Notes: generated by a model from the sequence alone, not told the origin. A stretch of DNA of 29,672 nucleotides from JBFLVT01 sp036804525 (GCA_036804525.1 DAIRSE010000027.1:1-29672), one strand, 5' to 3'; shown: positions 13,428 through 22,076, counted from the stretch's first letter. Numbers and translations: made by a program.

Positions 13428-14839
13428 GAAGCCTTCAGGGCCTCGCCCTTCTCGCGGGCTTCCTCGATGGTGCCGACCATGTAGAAGGCGTCTTCCGGCA
13501 GGTCGTCGTGCTTGCCCTCAAGGATTTCCTTGAAGCCGCGGATGGTGTCCTTCAGCGAGACGTAACGTCCCGGACGGCCGGTGAAGGCCTCGGCGACGTT
13601 GAACGGCTGGGACAGGAAGCGCTGCAGCCTGCGGGCGCGAGCCACGACGAGCTTATCCTCTTCGGAAAGTTCTTCCATACCGAGGATGGCGATGATGTCC
13701 TGCAGTTCCTTGTAGCGCTGCAGAACCTTCTGCACACCCCGGGCCACCTGGTAGTGCTCCTGCCCGACGACGTTCGGGTCCAGGATACGGGAGACGGAGT
13801 CGAGCGGGTCCACGGCCGGGTAAATGCCGAGCTCGGTGAGCGCCCGGGACAGAACGACGGTACCGTCGAGGTGGGCGAAGGTGTTCGCCGGAGCCGGGTC
13901 GGTCAGGTCGTCGGCAGGCACGTAGACGGCCTGCACCGAGGTGATCGAACCCTTGGTGGTCGAGGTGATGCGCTCCTGGAGCTGGCCCATCTCGGTGGCG
14001 AGGGTCGGCTGGTAACCCACGGCCGAAGGCATGCGGCCCAGCAGAGCCGAAACCTCGGAACCGGCCTGGGCGAAACGGAAGATGTTGTCGATGAAGACCA
14101 GCACGTCGGCGCCTTCCTCATCGCGGAAGTACTCGGCCAGGCACAGTCCGGTCAGCGCGATGCGCAGGCGGCAGCCCGGCGGCTCGTTCATCTGGCCGAA
14201 GACCATCATGGTCTTATCCAGAACGCCGGCTTCGGTCATTTCCAGGAGCAGCTCGTTACCTTCACGGGTCCGCTCGCCGACGCCGCAGAACACGGAGATA
14301 CCGCCGTGCTGCTTGGCGATGTTGTTGATGAGCTCCATAACGATAACGGTCTTGCCCACGCCGGCGCCGCCGAACATCCCGATCTTGCCGCCCTTCATGA
14401 AGGGAACCAGCAGGTCGATAACCTTGAGGCCGGTTTCCAGCTGCTCGACCTGGGTGGACTGTTCCACCAGGGGCGGAGCCGGGCGGTGAATCGGGTAGTA
14501 CTTGTCGCTCTTGATCTCGCCGAGCCCGTCAATGGGGTTGCCGAGAACGTCGAGCAGACGGCCGAGGACGGGACGGCCGACCGGAACCGAAATCGGGGCG
14601 CCGGTATCGTAGGCCTCCATCCCGCGCACAAGACCGTCGGTGGTGGACATGGCAATGCAGCGGGCAACGTTGTTGCCCAGGTGCTGGGCGACCTCGAGGG
14701 TCAGGCCGATCTCCTTGCCAAAAGCATCCTTGGTGCCTGTGTTAATCTTCACGGCGTTGTAAATCGGCGGGACTTCGCCGGGCTTGAACTTGATGTCCAC
14801 AACAACGCCGATGATTTGGACGACTTTACCAACATTCAT
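13424..14839 (-). CDS. atpD: F1Fo ATP synthase beta subunit (catalytic)
   Basis: Catalytic subunit of the F1 head, making ATP from ADP and phosphate. The 471-residue product has the Walker A loop GGAGVGKT, Walker B VLVFIDNIFR and the catalytic region around GVGERTREGNEL. Start ATG 14839 gives the usual N terminus MNVGKVVQIIG and has AGGAAGG just upstream; an ATG eight codons earlier lacks a site and would disrupt that signal. The stop codon lies in a 7-bp repeat array. Fourth from last in transcription order H-A-G-D-C only by its long gap to atpC; otherwise it is tightly packed with atpG. Confidence 0.97.
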   Translation of the reverse strand: MNVGKVVQIIGVVVDIKFKPGEVPPIYNAVKINTGTKDAFGKEIGLTLEVAQHLGNNVARCIAMSTTDGLVRGMEAYDTGAPISVPVGRPVLGRLLDVLGNPIDGLGEIKSDKYYPIHRPAPPLVEQSTQVEQLETGLKVIDLLVPFMKGGKIGMFGGAGVGKTVIVMELINNIAKQHGGISVFCGVGERTREGNELLLEMTEAGVLDKTMMVFGQMNEPPGCRLRIALTGLCLAEYFRDEEGADVLVFIDNIFRFAQAGSEVSALLGRMPSAVGYQPTLATEMGQLQERITSTTKGSITSVQAVYVPADDLTDPAPANTFAHLDGTVVLSRALTELGIYPAVDPLDSVSRILDPNVVGQEHYQVARGVQKVLQRYKELQDIIAILGMEELSEEDKLVVARARRLQRFLSQPFNVAEAFTGRPGRYVSLKDTIRGFKEILEGKHDDLPEDAFYMVGTIEEAREKGEALKAS

Positions 14840-14866
14840 TGCCTTCCTCAAACCCTCCTCCATAGT

Positions 14867-15733
14867 TTATTCGAGAGCCGCAGCGCCGCCGACGATATCA
14901 AGGAGTTCCTTGGTAATGCCTTCCTGGCGCAGGCGGTTCATTTGGAGTGTGAGGCGATCGATCATCTCGCCGGCGTTCTTGCTGGCGTTTTCCATGGCCG
15001 TCATGCGGGCGCTCTGCTCGCCGGCCTTGGACTCAAGCAGCGCAGCAAAAATCGCGTTCTCAACGTACCGCGGCAGGAGGTCGGCCAGGACGTCTTCGGC
15101 CGAGGGCTCGAAGATGTACTGGGCCTGAGGCCCGTGGGCCTCCTTCTGTGCGGCGGCCCCTTCCGGCGGTTCGACCGGCAGGAGCTTGGTGACGGTGGGC
15201 TGCTGGACCAGGACGTTGACGAACTTCGAGAAGATCAGGTAGACCTCGTCGTATTCGGCTGCCGTGTACTTCTCGATAACGAACCGGGCGATCTCCCGGG
15301 CCTGGTCGACACGGATGTTCTCGCCCAGGTTGACGAAGTAGTTGTCCATCTGGACGCCCCGGAAGCGGAAGAAGTTGCGGCTCTTGCGCCCCACCGCCAC
15401 GATGGAGGCGTTGGGCACCCTGGCCATTTCCTTCTGGGCCGTGCGCAGGATGTTGCTGTTGAAGCCGCCGCACAGGCCGCGGTCCGCCGAAATGATCACA
15501 AAGCAGACCCTGTTCGGTTCGCGCTTGGCGAGCAGCGGGTGCTGGACGTTCTTAGCCGCGGACGCGACACGGGCCAGCACTTCGTGCATCTGCCGGGCGT
15601 AGGGACGGGCTGCGACGACGGCCGCCTGGGCCTTGGCCATCTTGGCCGTGGCCACGGCCTTCATCGCCTTGCAGATCTTCTGCGTACTCTTAACACTGTT
15701 GATGCGACGCCGGTAGTCGCGTAGTGCAGGCAT
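14867..15733 (-). CDS. atpG: F1Fo ATP synthase gamma subunit
   Basis: Rotating central shaft of F1. The 288-residue product starts RDYRRRINSVKSTQKICKAMKAVA, the family N-terminal helix, and ends with the matching C-terminal helix (MTAMENASKNAGEMIDRLTLQMNRLRQEGITKELLDIVGGAAAL). The central domain has SADRGLCGGFNSNI. A short loop around EPPEGAAAQKEAHGPQ is richer in charged residues than usual. ATG 15733 has GAGGTG upstream. It sits between atpA (21 bases) and atpD (27 bases). Confidence 0.96.
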   Translation of the reverse strand: MPALRDYRRRINSVKSTQKICKAMKAVATAKMAKAQAAVVAARPYARQMHEVLARVASAAKNVQHPLLAKREPNRVCFVIISADRGLCGGFNSNILRTAQKEMARVPNASIVAVGRKSRNFFRFRGVQMDNYFVNLGENIRVDQAREIARFVIEKYTAAEYDEVYLIFSKFVNVLVQQPTVTKLLPVEPPEGAAAQKEAHGPQAQYIFEPSAEDVLADLLPRYVENAIFAALLESKAGEQSARMTAMENASKNAGEMIDRLTLQMNRLRQEGITKELLDIVGGAAALE

Positions 15734-15754
15734 ATTTACACCTCACTTTCGCGC

Positions 15755-17275
15755 CTATAGTCCGTACTGCTTGACGAAGTTCGCTTTGAACTCCTCGACA
15801 GCCGCCTTTAGCTTCGGCTCGACGTCGCTGGTGATCTCCTTGGCATCGGCGATGGCCTTGCCGATTTCCGGCTTTTCGGTACGCATGAACTTGAGGAACT
15901 CAGCCTCAAATTCGCGGACCTTGTCCACCGGGAGAGAATCCAGGTAGCCTTTGACACCGGCGTAAATCGACATAACCATTTCTTCCAGCGGCATGGGGGC
16001 ATACTGGTCCTGCTTTAAGAGCTCGACCATGCGGGCGCCGCGGGTCAGGCGCGCCTGAGTGGCCTTATCAAGGTCGGAACCGAACTGCGCAAAGGCCGCC
16101 AGCTCGCGGTACTGCGCCAGGTCGAGTTTGAGCTGGCCGGCAACCTGGCGCATGCACTTGCGCTGCGCCTTGCCGCCGACGCGGGAGACCGACAGACCGA
16201 CGTTGATGGCCGGGCGGATACCGGCATAGAACAGGTCCGGCTCGAGGTAGATCTGGCCGTCGGTGATGGAGATGACGTTGGTCGGGATGTAGGCCGACAC
16301 GTCGCCCTGCTGGGTCTCGATGACCGGCAGCGCGGTCATGGAGCCGCCGCCGTATTTCGGGTGCAGCTTGGCCGCACGCTCGAGCAGGCGGGAGTGCAGG
16401 TTGAAGATGTCGCCCGGGAAGGCCTCGCGGCCGGGCGGGCGGCGGAGCAACAGCGCCAGCTCGCGGTAGGCGGCTGCCTGCTTGGTCAGGTCGTCGTAAA
16501 CGATCAGGACGTCCTTGCCGTTCTCCATAAACTCCTCGCCGATCGCCGCCCCGGCGAACGGAGCGATGTAGAGCAGCGGGGAGGGGTCGGAGGCGTTGGC
16601 CACAACCACGATGGTGTAGTCCATCGCGCCGTAGTCTTTGAGCTTCTGAATGACGTTCGCCACGGTGGACGCCTTCTGGCCGACCGCGACGTAGATGCAG
16701 ATGCAGTCCTGACCCTTCTGGTTGATGATGGTGTCGACGGCGATCGCGGTCTTACCGGTCTGGCGGTCGCCGAGGATCAGCTCGCGCTGCCCGCGGCCGA
16801 TGGGGATCATGCCGTCGATGGCCTTGATACCGGTCTGCAGCGGGGTATCAACCGGGCTGCGGAACACGACGCCGGGAGCGATTTTCTCGATCGCGCGGTA
16901 CTTATCGGTACCGAGCGGGCCCTTGCCGTCAAGCGGCAGGCCGACGGGGTTGATGACGCGGCCGATAAGGGCGTCGCCAACCGGCACGGAGGCGATACGT
17001 CCGGTGCGCTTGACGACGTCGCCTTCCTTGATCTGTGTATACGGGCCGAGGATAACGCAACCGATGTTATCCTCTTCCAGGTTAAGCGCCATCCCCAGGA
17101 CGCCGCCCGGGAACTCGAGCAGCTCCGAGTACATGCAGTTTTCGAGTCCGTACACCCGCGCCACGCCGTCGCCGATCTGGATGACCGTGCCGACGTCGGT
17201 GACTTCGACCTGCGCCTCGTACTTCTCGATCTGCTGCCTGATGATGGCACTGATCTCTTCAGGTCTCAGATTCAT
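15755..17275 (-). CDS. atpA: F1Fo ATP synthase alpha subunit
   Basis: Non-catalytic nucleotide-binding subunit alternating with beta in F1. The 506-residue product has the Walker A loop GDRQTGKTAIAVDT, the DDLTKQAAAYRELALLLRRPPGREA region and the conserved SVSRVGGKAQ segment. It begins MNLRPEEISAIIRQQIEKYE, the usual helix that contacts the delta subunit. ATG 17275 is preceded by GAGGGAC. Fifteen bases separate it from atpH. Confidence 0.97.
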   Translation of the reverse strand: MNLRPEEISAIIRQQIEKYEAQVEVTDVGTVIQIGDGVARVYGLENCMYSELLEFPGGVLGMALNLEEDNIGCVILGPYTQIKEGDVVKRTGRIASVPVGDALIGRVINPVGLPLDGKGPLGTDKYRAIEKIAPGVVFRSPVDTPLQTGIKAIDGMIPIGRGQRELILGDRQTGKTAIAVDTIINQKGQDCICIYVAVGQKASTVANVIQKLKDYGAMDYTIVVVANASDPSPLLYIAPFAGAAIGEEFMENGKDVLIVYDDLTKQAAAYRELALLLRRPPGREAFPGDIFNLHSRLLERAAKLHPKYGGGSMTALPVIETQQGDVSAYIPTNVISITDGQIYLEPDLFYAGIRPAINVGLSVSRVGGKAQRKCMRQVAGQLKLDLAQYRELAAFAQFGSDLDKATQARLTRGARMVELLKQDQYAPMPLEEMVMSIYAGVKGYLDSLPVDKVREFEAEFLKFMRTEKPEIGKAIADAKEITSDVEPKLKAAVEEFKANFVKQYGL

Positions 17276-17290
17276 GTCCCTCTGTCACCC

Positions 17291-17839
17291 CTATCCAACT
17301 TGAATTTCGCGGATGCTCTCTTTGATCTTCTCAAGCTGTCTCTTCACGCTGGCGTCCAGGATCCGGTCGCCCATGCGCACGATAAGACCACCGAGGATCT
17401 CGGGGTCGATCTCGTAGTGGACGCGGATCTCCTTGCCGGTGGCCTTGCTGAGGGCGTTCATCAGGTTGACCTTCTGGACCAGCGGGATCTCCATCGACGA
17501 GGTCACGGTAACCTCGGCGATGTTGCGGGTCTCGTTGGCCTGACGGAGATACTCCTCGACAATGGCCTTGAGGTAGAATTCACGCCGCGCGTCGAGAACG
17601 ACGTTGAGGAAATTCAGCGTCACGGGCGAGACTTTGCCGCCGAAAATCTCGCGCAGCACCGCTTTCTTGGCGTCGCGGGGGATCTGCGGGTGATAGAGAA
17701 CGCGCTGCAGGTCGCGCGACCCCTCGAGGGTCTCCAAAACGACCTTGAGCTCCCCCTCGATCGCGGTGATCTGGTTCTGGTCGCGGGCGATATTGAACAG
17801 GGCTTCGGCGTAACGCTGCGCAACAGCACCTTTTAGCAT
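17291..17839 (-). CDS. atpH: F1Fo ATP synthase delta subunit
   Basis: Peripheral-stalk subunit joining the b dimer to the top of F1. The 182-residue product has the typical N-terminal helical domain (VAQRYAEALFNIARDQNQI) and the C-terminal family motif around VHYEIDPEILGGLIVRMGDRILDASVKRQL. ATG 17839 has GAGGTGA upstream and overlaps the atpF stop by seven bases, so translation of the two stalk subunits is coupled. Confidence 0.95.
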   Translation of the reverse strand: MLKGAVAQRYAEALFNIARDQNQITAIEGELKVVLETLEGSRDLQRVLYHPQIPRDAKKAVLREIFGGKVSPVTLNFLNVVLDARREFYLKAIVEEYLRQANETRNIAEVTVTSSMEIPLVQKVNLMNALSKATGKEIRVHYEIDPEILGGLIVRMGDRILDASVKRQLEKIKESIREIQVG

Positions 17840-18324
17840 GGCAGGTTATTCACCTCATTTATGGCATCCTGCACAAGCTTGCTTTGCGCATCCACGTCAA
17901 GACCCTGCTTGACAACCTTGGCGGCAACCAGGACGGCCAGCGAAGCGACTTCGTTACGCAGCTCCGCGAGGGCCTTGTCCTTTTCGCGCTGGATGTCCTG
18001 CAAGGCGCTTTCCTTAACGCGGGCCGCCTCGGTCTTGGCCGCGTCCACGATGGACTGGGCCTGCTCGTTCGCAGCCTTGGTCGCCCGCTCGATGATGGCC
18101 TTCGCCTCTTCACGGGCGTTGCGCAGGTCGGCCTCGTATTGAGCCCGGATCTTCTCGGCCTGGGCCTTTTCCGCTTCGGCAGCCTCAATACTGCTGGCTA
18201 CAAGTTTCTGGCGCTGCTCGAGAATGTTCAGCAGCGGCTTGTAGGCAAACAATCTGAGGAGCACAAGCAGGACGACGAAGTGGAAGATCTGGGCGAGCAG
18301 TGTAGCGTTAAAGGTCAGGTCCAC
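17833..18324 (-). CDS. atpF: F1Fo ATP synthase b subunit
   Basis: Peripheral-stalk subunit. The 163-residue product has one N-terminal membrane helix (LLAQIFHFVVLLVLLRLFAY, about 9-28) followed by a long charged coiled coil (EAEKAQAEKIRAQYEADLRNAREEAKAIIERA and onward) to about residue 150. GTG 18324 follows AAGGAGGAG about ten bases upstream. Only one b gene is present, so a homodimer is expected. A 121-base gap with a strong hairpin separates it from atpE. Confidence 0.95.
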   Translation of the reverse strand: MDLTFNATLLAQIFHFVVLLVLLRLFAYKPLLNILEQRQKLVASSIEAAEAEKAQAEKIRAQYEADLRNAREEAKAIIERATKAANEQAQSIVDAAKTEAARVKESALQDIQREKDKALAELRNEVASLAVLVAAKVVKQGLDVDAQSKLVQDAINEVNNLPC

Positions 18325-18364
18325 CTACTTACTCTCCTCCTTCCTGGGGCCAAAGAAGGTCTCG

Positions 18365-18398
18365 AGCAGGTTTCCCACTTCTGTCCAGGAAACCTGCT
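18365..18398 (-). promoter_or_regulatory. Intra-operon hairpin between atpE and atpF
   Basis: AGCAGGTTTCC (18365-18375) and GGAAACCTGCT (18388-18398) form a perfect 11-bp stem with a 12-base loop. On the minus strand only a short mixed tail follows, not a proper T-run, so full termination is unlikely. The position right after the c-subunit gene suits an mRNA stabiliser or partial attenuator that helps make more c than b. Confidence 0.6.
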
Positions 18399-18445
18399 AC
18401 ACCTTCCTCGTATTGATTTGCCAGATGACCATAGGTAACCCAAGC

Positions 18446-18676
18446 TTACATCTTGCCCATCAGGATGAAGCCGATAACGATGGCGATAATCGGCAGGGAC
18501 TCGATCAGACCGACGGAGATGAACATCAGGGTCATCAGGGGACCGCGCGCCTCAGGCTGGCGGGCGACGCCTTCGAGAAGCTTACCAGTTACGATACCGT
18601 CACCGATGGCGGCGCCAAGAGCGCCGAGACCGGCAGCAAAAGCCATACCCAGAGCAGCAGCAGCACTCAGATCCAT
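18446..18676 (-). CDS. atpE: F1Fo ATP synthase c subunit (rotor ring)
   Basis: Proteolipid forming the ion-carrying rotor ring. The 76-residue product is a two-helix hairpin: helix 1 with GLGALGAAIGDGIVTGK (17-32), loop ARQPEARG, helix 2 with the ion carrier Glu59 in GLIESLPIIAIV. Two points bear on the coupling ion: Glu59 is followed by Ser60, as in sodium-type rings, but helix 1 has Asp26 where sodium-type rings carry Gln. ATG 18676 has GGAGGG about nine bases upstream; upstream in-frame starts lack sites. Coupling ion is not settled by the sequence. Confidence 0.97.
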   Translation of the reverse strand: MDLSAAAALGMAFAAGLGALGAAIGDGIVTGKLLEGVARQPEARGPLMTLMFISVGLIESLPIIAIVIGFILMGKM

Positions 18677-18761
18677 TAGTCGTTTCCCTCCTAAAAAACT
18701 CTTTAAATGGTTTTTGAGCAGTTGCAGACTAATCAAACTAATCAAAGACTAAAAAGTGAAC

Positions 18762-19535
18762 TCAGTGTTCTTCACTGACGGCCATGCCGAAGTAGGCGAT
18801 ACTCAGCATGGTGAAGACAAAGGCCTGGATAAAGGACACGAAAAGGCCGAATCCAAGCCACACCACAGAGGCCATAAAACCGCCGGCCCATTCCGCGACA
18901 CCGGTGATCAGGCCCAGCAGGGCCAGGATCATGACTTCCTTACCCTTCATATTGCCGAAGAGTCGGAATGCCAGCGTAAGGGGCTTCGCAAGATCTTCCA
19001 GAATCGTAATGGGCAGGAAGAACGGGAAGGGCTGCAGGTAATGCTTGAAGTAACCGAGGCCCTTGTACTTGATCCCCAGGTAGAACATCATGAAGAAGGT
19101 GATCAAGGCCAGGGCAAAGGTCGTCTGATGGTCCGCCGTGGGCGCTACCCCCGTGGGCAGAAGCCCGATAATGTTGCACACCACGATGAACAGGAAGTAC
19201 GTAATGATCAGCGCGAAGATGCCCTCACCCTTCTTGGGGCTCATATTCTCGTTGATCAGGTTACGCAGGAATTCAAACATCATTTCAAACATCGCCTGCA
19301 TTTTGGTCGGCCGACGCACGCTGGCACCACGTACGGCCAAGAACGCCAATAGGAGCACGATGGCCATAGCCACCCAGGTAAATACGATGGTGGTCACGTT
19401 CAGATCAATCGAAAAACCGCCAATAGACCCGAAATGCACCGGCTCGGTGGGCAGATTCCAGATATTCAGGTCATGGTGGACCTTTTCGATACTGAAACCA
19501 CCTTCAGCTCCGTGTGTCGCTCCGCTTGCCGACAC
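18762..19535 (-). CDS. atpB: F1Fo ATP synthase a subunit
   Basis: Membrane stator subunit with the ion half-channels. The product (257 residues from this start) has five to six membrane helices and the essential arginine in LTLAFRLFGNMKGKEVM; helix 5 ends with FVSFIQAFVFTMLSIAYF. The start is GTG 19535, eight bases after a full AAAGGAGGTGA site. An in-frame GTG at 19547 lies inside that site and cannot be used. It begins 22 bases after the atpI stop. Confidence 0.93.
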   Translation of the reverse strand: MSASGATHGAEGGFSIEKVHHDLNIWNLPTEPVHFGSIGGFSIDLNVTTIVFTWVAMAIVLLLAFLAVRGASVRRPTKMQAMFEMMFEFLRNLINENMSPKKGEGIFALIITYFLFIVVCNIIGLLPTGVAPTADHQTTFALALITFFMMFYLGIKYKGLGYFKHYLQPFPFFLPITILEDLAKPLTLAFRLFGNMKGKEVMILALLGLITGVAEWAGGFMASVVWLGFGLFVSFIQAFVFTMLSIAYFGMAVSEEH

Positions 19536-19556
19536 CGCAATATTCACCTCCTTTCG

Positions 19557-19991
19557 CTAAAAAGAGTTGCATTTATGAAGGCCCTTTTGATAACCAAGAA
19601 GGACCTTTAAACCCCCACCGACCGCAAAGGCGGGCAGGACAAACAACCCGCCCAGCACTGCCAGCAGGTTAAACCAGCCGGTTTTGACAGCAAAGACCAA
19701 CATTGAAATAATAAACAGCCAGCGCAAGGCGCCGATAACCATCTGCACGCCCCACCTGGCCTTCCTCCGCTCTTCAGCCGCAGATTCCAATACTTCCTTC
19801 ATCTCGCCCAGTTTGGCGATGCGCACGGCCAGCAGGATACCGCTGACGATACTCACCAGGACGCCGAAGGCGAACCCCGCAAACAGGGGATTGCCGCTGT
19901 CGATCGCTACAGCCAGCAGGGCGATACAGAAAACAAAGAAAGACTTGCGCACGGCACCACGGACATGGACGCCAAAGTCTAGTTCCTGCAC
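19557..19991 (-). CDS. atpI: ATP synthase subunit I (AtpI)
   Basis: Small membrane protein of the AtpI/UncI family, thought to help assemble the c ring or Fo. The 144-residue product has four membrane helices (about 16-34, 36-58, 83-105, 108-130) with a charged loop KLGEMKEVLESAAEERRKARW between the second and third. GTG 19991 is about five bases after AGGAGG; GTG 19997 is too close to the site. It sits directly before atpB. The gap to atpZ holds array H5. Confidence 0.8.
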   Translation of the reverse strand: MQELDFGVHVRGAVRKSFFVFCIALLAVAIDSGNPLFAGFAFGVLVSIVSGILLAVRIAKLGEMKEVLESAAEERRKARWGVQMVIGALRWLFIISMLVFAVKTGWFNLLAVLGGLFVLPAFAVGGGLKVLLGYQKGLHKCNSF

Positions 19992-20009
19992 AAGCACCCT
20001 CCTATAACG

Positions 20010-20065
20010 GAAGTCAGAGGTCGGAAGTCAGAAGTCCGGCTCGAGGAAATTGCTGAAGCGAATCC
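20010..20065 (+). repeat. Heptanucleotide array H5 with palindrome-like tail
   Basis: Units GAAGTCA, GAGGTCG, GAAGTCA, GAAGTCC, GGCTCGA (20010-20044), then G and a decayed palindrome GAAATTGC-TGAA-GCGAATCC (20046-20065). It lies between atpZ and atpI and is nearly identical to H4. Confidence 0.8.
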
Positions 20066-20095
20066 CGGCCGGCATTCTCACTTCCGGCTTCCCGG

Positions 20096-20359
20096 TTAAG
20101 GCTTATTGCTTCGATCGTTGAATACTTGCGTTACCGTGCGGTAAACGGCGAGGACTCCCGCTCCCATCCCCGCGAGAAGCCCCGCCAGCATCAGCCACGG
20201 CTCGGTACCCAGCCTGGCATCGAAAAAGCGGCCAAGCCACAAGCCCAGCAGGATGCTTGCGGCAAACTGGACGGCGATTGTGGAACCGAGCGCAAACGCT
20301 TTCAAGCCTCTGGAAAGGCCGTTCTTGCCGTCAGCCACAGGGATCCCGGCCCCCTTCAC
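20096..20359 (-). CDS. atpZ: AtpZ-like Fo accessory membrane protein
   Basis: Small protein of the AtpZ (AtpQ) family found at the start of many Firmicute atp operons and implicated with AtpI in ion supply or Fo assembly. The 87-residue product has two membrane helices (about 23-43 and 54-75) joined by GRFFDARLGTEPW, whose GxxxD pattern is typical. GTG 20359 follows GGAG. First gene of the atp cluster proper. Confidence 0.8.
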   Translation of the reverse strand: MKGAGIPVADGKNGLSRGLKAFALGSTIAVQFAASILLGLWLGRFFDARLGTEPWLMLAGLLAGMGAGVLAVYRTVTQVFNDRSNKP

Positions 20360-20612
20360 GCTCCGCTCCCCCGCCCGCGCGGCATAAAGAAAAACCAGAT
20401 CAACACCTGGCCGCGCTCTTAAATATAGTTTCTACGACAGAGGTTCTATTCCTTCCCCAAAGCCGACTTTTTGGGCCGCTCGTGAAAGATTTTTTTTTCA
20501 TTTCCTGGATTGGTGTTGCACTGTTTGACAAGAAATGTTTGCGCTGCAACAGCATAATCTGCAACCATGTTACCTTTTGCTTGTTCCATCAGGAGCGATA
20601 TTAATGATCATT
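20360..20612. other. Gap between wecB and atpZ
   Basis: No gene fits here. The gap is richer in A and T than its neighbours and holds a T9 run at about 20500-20508 and a 7-bp inverted repeat, TGTTGCA (20514-20520) with TGCAACA (20545-20551). The atp operon promoter may lie here, but no convincing -35/-10 pair on the minus strand was found; TATATT at about 20421-20426 is the best -10. Confidence 0.4.
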
Positions 20613-21788
20613 TCAGCGTTCAACACCAAATTCCTGCTGCTTCATTACATTAAACTCCTGCGGCGCGACCGGTGACAAGCCGAACCTGTGGGCCAGGGTC
20701 TGCACGATCCGCGCGGCCGCTTGCCCGTCTCCGTAAGGGTTCACGGCCTCAGCCATCCGGCGGTACGCTTCCGGGTCGGACAGAAGGGTGTCCGCAACCG
20801 CAAACACCCTCCGCCGGTCCGTCCCCACCAGCAGGACGGTCCCCGCGTCCACGGCCTCGGGACGCTCGGTGGTGTCGCGCAGGACTAGTACGGGCTTACC
20901 CACCGACGGAGCTTCCTCCTGAATGCCGCCCGAGTCCGTAAGGACCAGGTAGCTGTGTTTTATAAGGTGTGCAAAAGGCAGGTAGGGCAGCGGCTCGACA
21001 AGATGCACGCGGTCCAGGTCACCGAGCACTTCGCGGACTACTTCACGCACGGCGGGGTTCCTGTGTACGGGAAAAACGACCTGCACGTCCGGGTAGCGGT
21101 CGACGAGGTCGCGCAGGGCCAGGTAAACCTGCCGCAGGGGCTCGCCCAGGTTTTCGCGCCGGTGGGTGGTCACCAGAATTACACGGTACCTATCGTCCTG
21201 CACGGACTTGAGGATAGGATCATCGAACGCGTATTCCTTCCGGACGGTGCTCAGGAAGGCGTCGATCACGGTGTTCCCCGTAACGACGATTTTTTCCGGT
21301 GCGACGCCCTCGGCCAGGAGATTGGCTTTTGCTCCCGCGGTGGGGGCAAAATGCAGGTCGGTGATGACCCCGGTCAGGTGACGGTTCATTTCCTCGGGGA
21401 AGGGAGAATACTTGTTGCGCGTCCGCAGGCCGGCCTCGACGTGCCCGACGGGAGTCTTTTGGTAAAAGGCGGCCAGGGCCGCGGCGAAGGTTGTGGTGGT
21501 GTCCCCGTGCACGAGCACCATGTCGGGACGCTCTTTCCGCAGAACGCCTTCCAGGCCTGTCAGCGCACGGCAGGTGATGTCGAAAAGGGTCTGCCCCTGC
21601 TGCATGATATCCAGGTCGTAGGCAGGACGGATGTCGAAGAGGTCCAGGACCTGGTCGAGCATTTCCCGGTGCTGGGCGGTCACGGCGACCAGGCACTGAA
21701 AATGCGGCGAGGCTTCGAGGGCCTTCACGACGGGCGCCATTTTGATGGCTTCGGGACGAGTACCGAAAACCGTTACTATTTTCTTCAT
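20613..21788 (-). CDS. wecB: UDP-N-acetylglucosamine 2-epimerase (non-hydrolysing)
   Basis: Converts UDP-GlcNAc to UDP-ManNAc for wall teichoic acids or other surface glycans (WecB/MnaA family). The 391-residue product begins MKKIVTVFGTRPEAIKMAPV, the family signature, and contains VHGDTTTTFAAALAAFYQ, GHVEAGLRT and TDSGGIQEEAP with the expected acidic and histidine residues. ATG 21788 has TGAGG six bases upstream. It lies in the glyA-atp interval, where B. subtilis has upp; epimerase genes in this position occur in other Firmicutes. It may be its own transcript or part of the glyA operon. Confidence 0.95.
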   Translation of the reverse strand: MKKIVTVFGTRPEAIKMAPVVKALEASPHFQCLVAVTAQHREMLDQVLDLFDIRPAYDLDIMQQGQTLFDITCRALTGLEGVLRKERPDMVLVHGDTTTTFAAALAAFYQKTPVGHVEAGLRTRNKYSPFPEEMNRHLTGVITDLHFAPTAGAKANLLAEGVAPEKIVVTGNTVIDAFLSTVRKEYAFDDPILKSVQDDRYRVILVTTHRRENLGEPLRQVYLALRDLVDRYPDVQVVFPVHRNPAVREVVREVLGDLDRVHLVEPLPYLPFAHLIKHSYLVLTDSGGIQEEAPSVGKPVLVLRDTTERPEAVDAGTVLLVGTDRRRVFAVADTLLSDPEAYRRMAEAVNPYGDGQAAARIVQTLAHRFGLSPVAPQEFNVMKQQEFGVER

Positions 21789-21849
21789 CAGCAGCCTCAC
21801 AGAATGATCGTCAGCCGGTGTTTGTTATCCACCGGTTAGGGTAGGCTTT

Positions 21850-21900
21850 GAGCACTGAGCATTGGGCATTGGGACTCGAGGAATTCGCTAACGCGAATTC
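21850..21900 (+). repeat. Heptanucleotide array H6 with perfect palindrome
   Basis: Units GAGCACT, GAGCATT, GGGCATT, GGGACTC (21850-21877), then GAG and the perfect palindrome GAATTCGC-TAAC-GCGAATTC (21881-21900). The heptads differ from those of H4/H5, but the tail is shared. Confidence 0.85.
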
Positions 21901-22001
21901 GATCTGTCACCCACATCATTAATCATAACACAAACGTAAATGGGTGTCGGAATGGCAAGCAGCACTAAGTTCGCAGCTGCCGTTTGGCAGTTGGATACAG
22001 C

Positions 22002-22034
22002 AGGAAGGGATTCGGCTCAGCCGAACCCCTTCCT
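22002..22034 (-). terminator. Long imperfect palindrome after glyA
   Basis: AGGAAGGGATTCGGCT and AGCCGAACCCCTTCCT form a 16-bp stem with one mismatch and almost no loop, 37 bases beyond the glyA stop. Likely a terminator or mRNA 3' stabiliser for the tsaC-glyA operon, though no T-run follows. Confidence 0.5.
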
Positions 22035-22041
22035 CGTTAAT

Positions 22042-22076
22042 CTCAGTGCTCAGTGCCCGGTGCTTAGCGCTCAGTA
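22042..22076 (+). repeat. Heptanucleotide array H7
   Basis: Units CTCAGTG, CTCAGTG, CCCGGTG, CTTAGCG, CTCAGTA. This is the same unit family as H6 but inverted. It contains the glyA stop codon (22071-22073). Confidence 0.8.

Noticed and set aside
13304..15724. An 806-codon open frame on the + strand opposite atpD and atpG
   Set aside because: It is the antisense of two highly conserved genes in GC-rich DNA, has no ribosome site or family motif and starts in the repeat-filled gap.
16361..17836. A 491-codon open frame on the + strand opposite atpA and atpH
   Set aside because: Antisense of two conserved ATP synthase subunits; no start signal.
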